Source: Paracoccaceae bacterium (GTDB lineage Bacteria > Pseudomonadota > Alphaproteobacteria > Rhodobacterales > Rhodobacteraceae). Taken from it: DNA of 6,981 bases. A program made the position numbers and the translations under genes. Where the stretch lies: assembly GCA_003564655.1 (NCBI GenBank), contig PXES01000017.1, forward strand, positions 1 through 6,981, read 5' to 3'. This document shows positions 4,800 to 6,981 of this stretch, one piece after another. The notes beneath the pieces were generated by a model, which worked only from the letters and a program-made list of their open reading frames with translations, ran no database searches and was not told the DNA's origin. Each line of letters starts with the position of its first letter. The first letter of the stretch is position 1.

Positions 4800-5547
4800 G
4801 GCGTCCTGCGTCGATATGGGTAAGCGTGCCGGTCAGCCCCGAGGCGGCGTCCGAGGCCAGGAAGGCCGCGACCTGCCCCACCTCGTCGATCGTGACCACC
4901 CGGCGGCCCGGGGCGCGAGCGCGGGAATCGGCGATCAGCCCGGCGAAATCCGAGATGCCCGAGGCCGCGCGCGTCTCGATAGGCCCCGGCGCGATGACAT
5001 TGGCGCGGATGCCCTGCGGGCCCAGTTCGGCGGCGACATGGCGCGTCGCGGCCTCCAGCGCGGCCTTCACGGGGCCCATGATGTTGTAATTGTCCACCAC
5101 CTTCTCGGCGCCGAAATAGCTGACGGTAATCAGGCTGCCGCCCTGCGTCATCAGCGGCTCGGCCCGCTGCGCCAGCCGCAGGAAGGAATGGCAGGAGATG
5201 TCCATGGCCAGCGCGAAGCCCCCGGCCGAGGTGTCGATGACCCGCGCCTGCAGATCGGGTTTCGGGCAGAAGGCGATGGAATGCAGCAGGAAATCCAGCC
5301 CGCCCCAACGCTCGGCGACAAGATCGAAGAACGCATCCATCTGCGCAGGCTGGGTCACGTCCAGCGGTGCGGTGATCTCGGCGCCCAGCGCCTGCGCCAC
5401 CGGCGCGACATGCGGCGCGGCACGGTCATTTTGATGGGTGATGGCCAGCCGCGCGCCTTCGGCCGCAAAGACCCGCGCACAACCTGCGGCAATCGAACGC
5501 TCATTGGCGATGCCCACAACGATGCCGCGTTTTCCGGTCAGCCGCAT
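4786..5547 (-). CDS. fabI: Enoyl-[acyl-carrier-protein] reductase (NADH), FabI type
   Basis: A 253-residue short-chain dehydrogenase of the FabI class, which reduces trans-2-enoyl-ACP (sometimes enoyl-CoA) with NADH. The nucleotide-binding N-terminus has the FabI form GIANERSIAAGCA (12-24), not the classic TGxxxGIG. The active-site block is SYFGAEKVVDNYNIMGPVKA, with Tyr144, catalytic Tyr154, Met157 and Lys161, equivalent to E. coli Tyr146/156, Met159 and Lys163. ANVIAPGPIETRAASGI (182-198) is the family signature. The E. coli Gly93 position (HSIGF) is Ala92 here (HSIAF). The ATG at 5547 lies 9 bp after the phaC stop, preceded by AGGGG at short spacing; the 3' end overlaps the next gene by 14 bp. 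In this operon it is more likely a pathway-specific paralogue than the housekeeping enzyme, but that is inference. Confidence 0.93.
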   Translation of the reverse strand: MRLTGKRGIVVGIANERSIAAGCARVFAAEGARLAITHQNDRAAPHVAPVAQALGAEITAPLDVTQPAQMDAFFDLVAERWGGLDFLLHSIAFCPKPDLQARVIDTSAGGFALAMDISCHSFLRLAQRAEPLMTQGGSLITVSYFGAEKVVDNYNIMGPVKAALEAATRHVAAELGPQGIRANVIAPGPIETRAASGISDFAGLIADSRARAPGRRVVTIDEVGQVAAFLASDAASGLTGTLTHIDAGRHVRM

Positions 5548-5556
5548 CGCGCGCCC

Positions 5557-6981
5557 CTATCGCTGCCGCACATAATCGCCGGGCGCATCGCACTGCACCG
5601 CGAAACCGGCCTCGGCGCGGCCCATCGGCGGCAGCGGGGCCTCCTGCGCGCCGGATCGGGCCTTGAGCCACGCCGCCCAGGACGGCCACCAACTGCCCTC
5701 TTGCGGGGCCACACGGTCCAGCCATTCCTGCGGATCGCCCGGATGCTGGTCGGCGCGCACCGTTTCCAGGCGAAAGCGGCGGCGCGGGTGGCCGGGTTCC
5801 GACACGATCCCGGCATTGTGCCCGCCCGAGGGCAGAATGAAGCTGACATCGCCCTTGGTCAGATGATGGATCTTCCAGACCGAGCGCCATGGCGCGACAT
5901 GGTCGCTTTCGGTGCCCACCGCCAGCACCGGGACCCGGATGTCGCTGAGCGACAGCGCCTGACCATCCACCCGGTAGCGCCCGCTGGCCAGGGCGTTGTC
6001 CAGATAGAGCTGGCGCAGATATTCCGAGTGCATACGGAATGGCATGCGCGTTGTGTCGGCATTCCAGACCATGAGATCGCTGGGCTCGTCGCGCTCGCCC
6101 AGCATCGCCTCGCGGTTGAGCCGCGACCAGAACAGCTCTTTCGAGCGCAGAAGCGTGAAGGCCCCGGCCATCTGCACCCCGTCCAGATAGCCGGTCTCGG
6201 CCATCATGTCCTCGATCATCGCCACCTGTGCATCCGAGATGAAGAGGCCAAGCTCCCCGGGTTCGGAAAAATCAACCTGCGCGGCCATCAGCGTGACCGA
6301 GGCCAGCCGATCATCGCCGCGCTGCGCCATGTCGGCGGCCTGAATGGTCAGCAGCGTCCCGCCCAGGCAATAGCCCGCGGCATGGATCTTCTCGGCCCCG
6401 GTAATCGCCTGCACGGCATCCAGCGCGTCGCGCGGCCCCTGCCCGAGGTAATCGTCCATGCCCAGATCGGCATCATCGGCGCCCGGGTTGCGCCAGGAGA
6501 TCATGAACACCGTGAACCCCTGAGACACCAGCCAGCGCACCAGCGAATTCTGCGCCGAGAGATCAAGGATGTAGTATTTCATGATCCAGGCCGGCACGAT
6601 CAGCACCGGCTCCGGATGCACCGCGCCGGTCGCGGGCGCATACTGGATCAGCTCCATCAGATGGGTGCGCGCCACCACCTTGCCGGGCGTGGCGGCCAGT
6701 GTCTCGCCCAGCGGCAAGGGCGTCGCGGCGGGGCCTTGTGACAGGTCGTCCAGAAGGTTCTGCATCCCCTGCCACAGGCTCATCCCGCCGGTGTCGCGGG
6801 CGCGTGTCAGAACCTCGGGGTTGAGATGCGGGAAGTTCGGCGGTGCCAAAGCATCCAGCGTCTGGCGCATGGCAAAACGCAGCTGCGCGGCGCTTTGCGG
6901 CGACAGGCCGCGCAGCTCGCGCGTGGCCTCCTGCCACCAGTCATCGGTCAGCAGGAAGGCATCGCGTAGCCGGTCATAGGG
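5557..6981 (-). CDS. phaC: Polyhydroxyalkanoate synthase, class I-like (partial, 5' end beyond window)
   Basis: An alpha/beta-hydrolase polymerase that joins (R)-3-hydroxyacyl-CoA units into PHA at the granule surface. 474 residues are visible, open to the window edge; class I enzymes have about 570-600, so roughly 100 N-terminal residues are missing. Visible marks, in window-residue numbering: the N-terminal PHA-synthase block (RLRDAFLLTDDWWQ at 4-17; APPNFPHLNPEVL at 46-58), the modified lipase box GYCLGGT with nucleophile Cys205, VWNADTTRMP at about 305-314, ESDHVAPW with Asp360, and SGGHNAGI with His388. Spacings Cys-Asp 155 and Asp-His 28 resemble Cupriavidus PhaC (161 and 28). The C-terminus ends in the typical APGxYV tail. 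The catalytic triad is intact. It is the first visible gene of a phaC-fabI-hydratase/phosphotransacylase operon. Confidence 0.92.
   Translation of the reverse strand, partial: PYDRLRDAFLLTDDWWQEATRELRGLSPQSAAQLRFAMRQTLDALAPPNFPHLNPEVLTRARDTGGMSLWQGMQNLLDDLSQGPAATPLPLGETLAATPGKVVARTHLMELIQYAPATGAVHPEPVLIVPAWIMKYYILDLSAQNSLVRWLVSQGFTVFMISWRNPGADDADLGMDDYLGQGPRDALDAVQAITGAEKIHAAGYCLGGTLLTIQAADMAQRGDDRLASVTLMAAQVDFSEPGELGLFISDAQVAMIEDMMAETGYLDGVQMAGAFTLLRSKELFWSRLNREAMLGERDEPSDLMVWNADTTRMPFRMHSEYLRQLYLDNALASGRYRVDGQALSLSDIRVPVLAVGTESDHVAPWRSVWKIHHLTKGDVSFILPSGGHNAGIVSEPGHPRRRFRLETVRADQHPGDPQEWLDRVAPQEGSWWPSWAAWLKARSGAQEAPLPPMGRAEAGFAVQCDAPGDYVRQR

Noticed and set aside
4675..6741. 688-codon plus-strand open frame opposite fabI and phaC
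   Set aside because: Gly/Arg/His-rich shadow in high-GC DNA; the minus strand carries FabI and PhaC with intact active sites.
1..6981. CRISPR array, tRNA, rRNA, or insertion-sequence transposase
   Set aside because: No spaced direct repeats, no cloverleaf or rRNA-like sequence, and no transposase motif seen on either strand.

Overview
The window looks like chromosomal or large-replicon DNA from a high-GC alphaproteobacterium, most likely of the Rhodobacterales (Paracoccus/Rhodobacter-like). The grounds are strongly G/C-ending codons and the set of families present: an alphaproteobacterial-style ArsR with a C-terminal Cys pair, a class I-like PHA synthase next to FabI, and a MaoC-Pta fusion. 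The genus assignment is inference; no rRNA or other marker gene is present.

Region 1 (1-2124) is a divergent metal/metalloid-type transport locus. On the minus strand, an ArsR-family repressor (563-880) precedes a PF03773/ArsP-like permease with a PFCSCG motif (1-511, cut by the window edge). On the plus strand, a YbiR-family transporter of the ArsB/CitMHS (ion transporter) superfamily runs from 1009 to 2124. The 881-1008 gap holds the control region: a good arsR promoter whose -10 lies so close to the ATG that the mRNA may be leaderless, a perfect 6-2-6 palindrome over that -10, and a 13-bp motif repeated in front of the permease.

Region 2 (2125-3392) is a scar-like junction zone. About 400 bp (2125-2540) has no recognisable gene and includes a local GC dip. 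A block of about 840 bp follows (about 2541-3385). It contains the 3' part of an RpiR/SIS-domain sugar regulator (+) and the last ~51 codons of a HAD-type sugar phosphatase (-). The two converge with overlapping stop codons, and each has lost its 5' part at the outer edge of the block. The hexamer GCATGC sits at both edges.

Region 3 (3393-6981) is a tight minus-strand operon read from right to left: a class I-like polyhydroxyalkanoate synthase (5' end outside the window), then 9 bp later a FabI-type enoyl-ACP reductase, then with a 14-bp overlap a MaoC hydratase-phosphotransacylase fusion. Together these could interconvert enoyl-, (R)-3-hydroxyacyl- and acyl-thioesters with acyl-phosphate and polymer. 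An acyl kinase, an expected partner for a phosphotransacylase, is not in the window. The operon ends right at the scar, so a downstream gene may have been lost.
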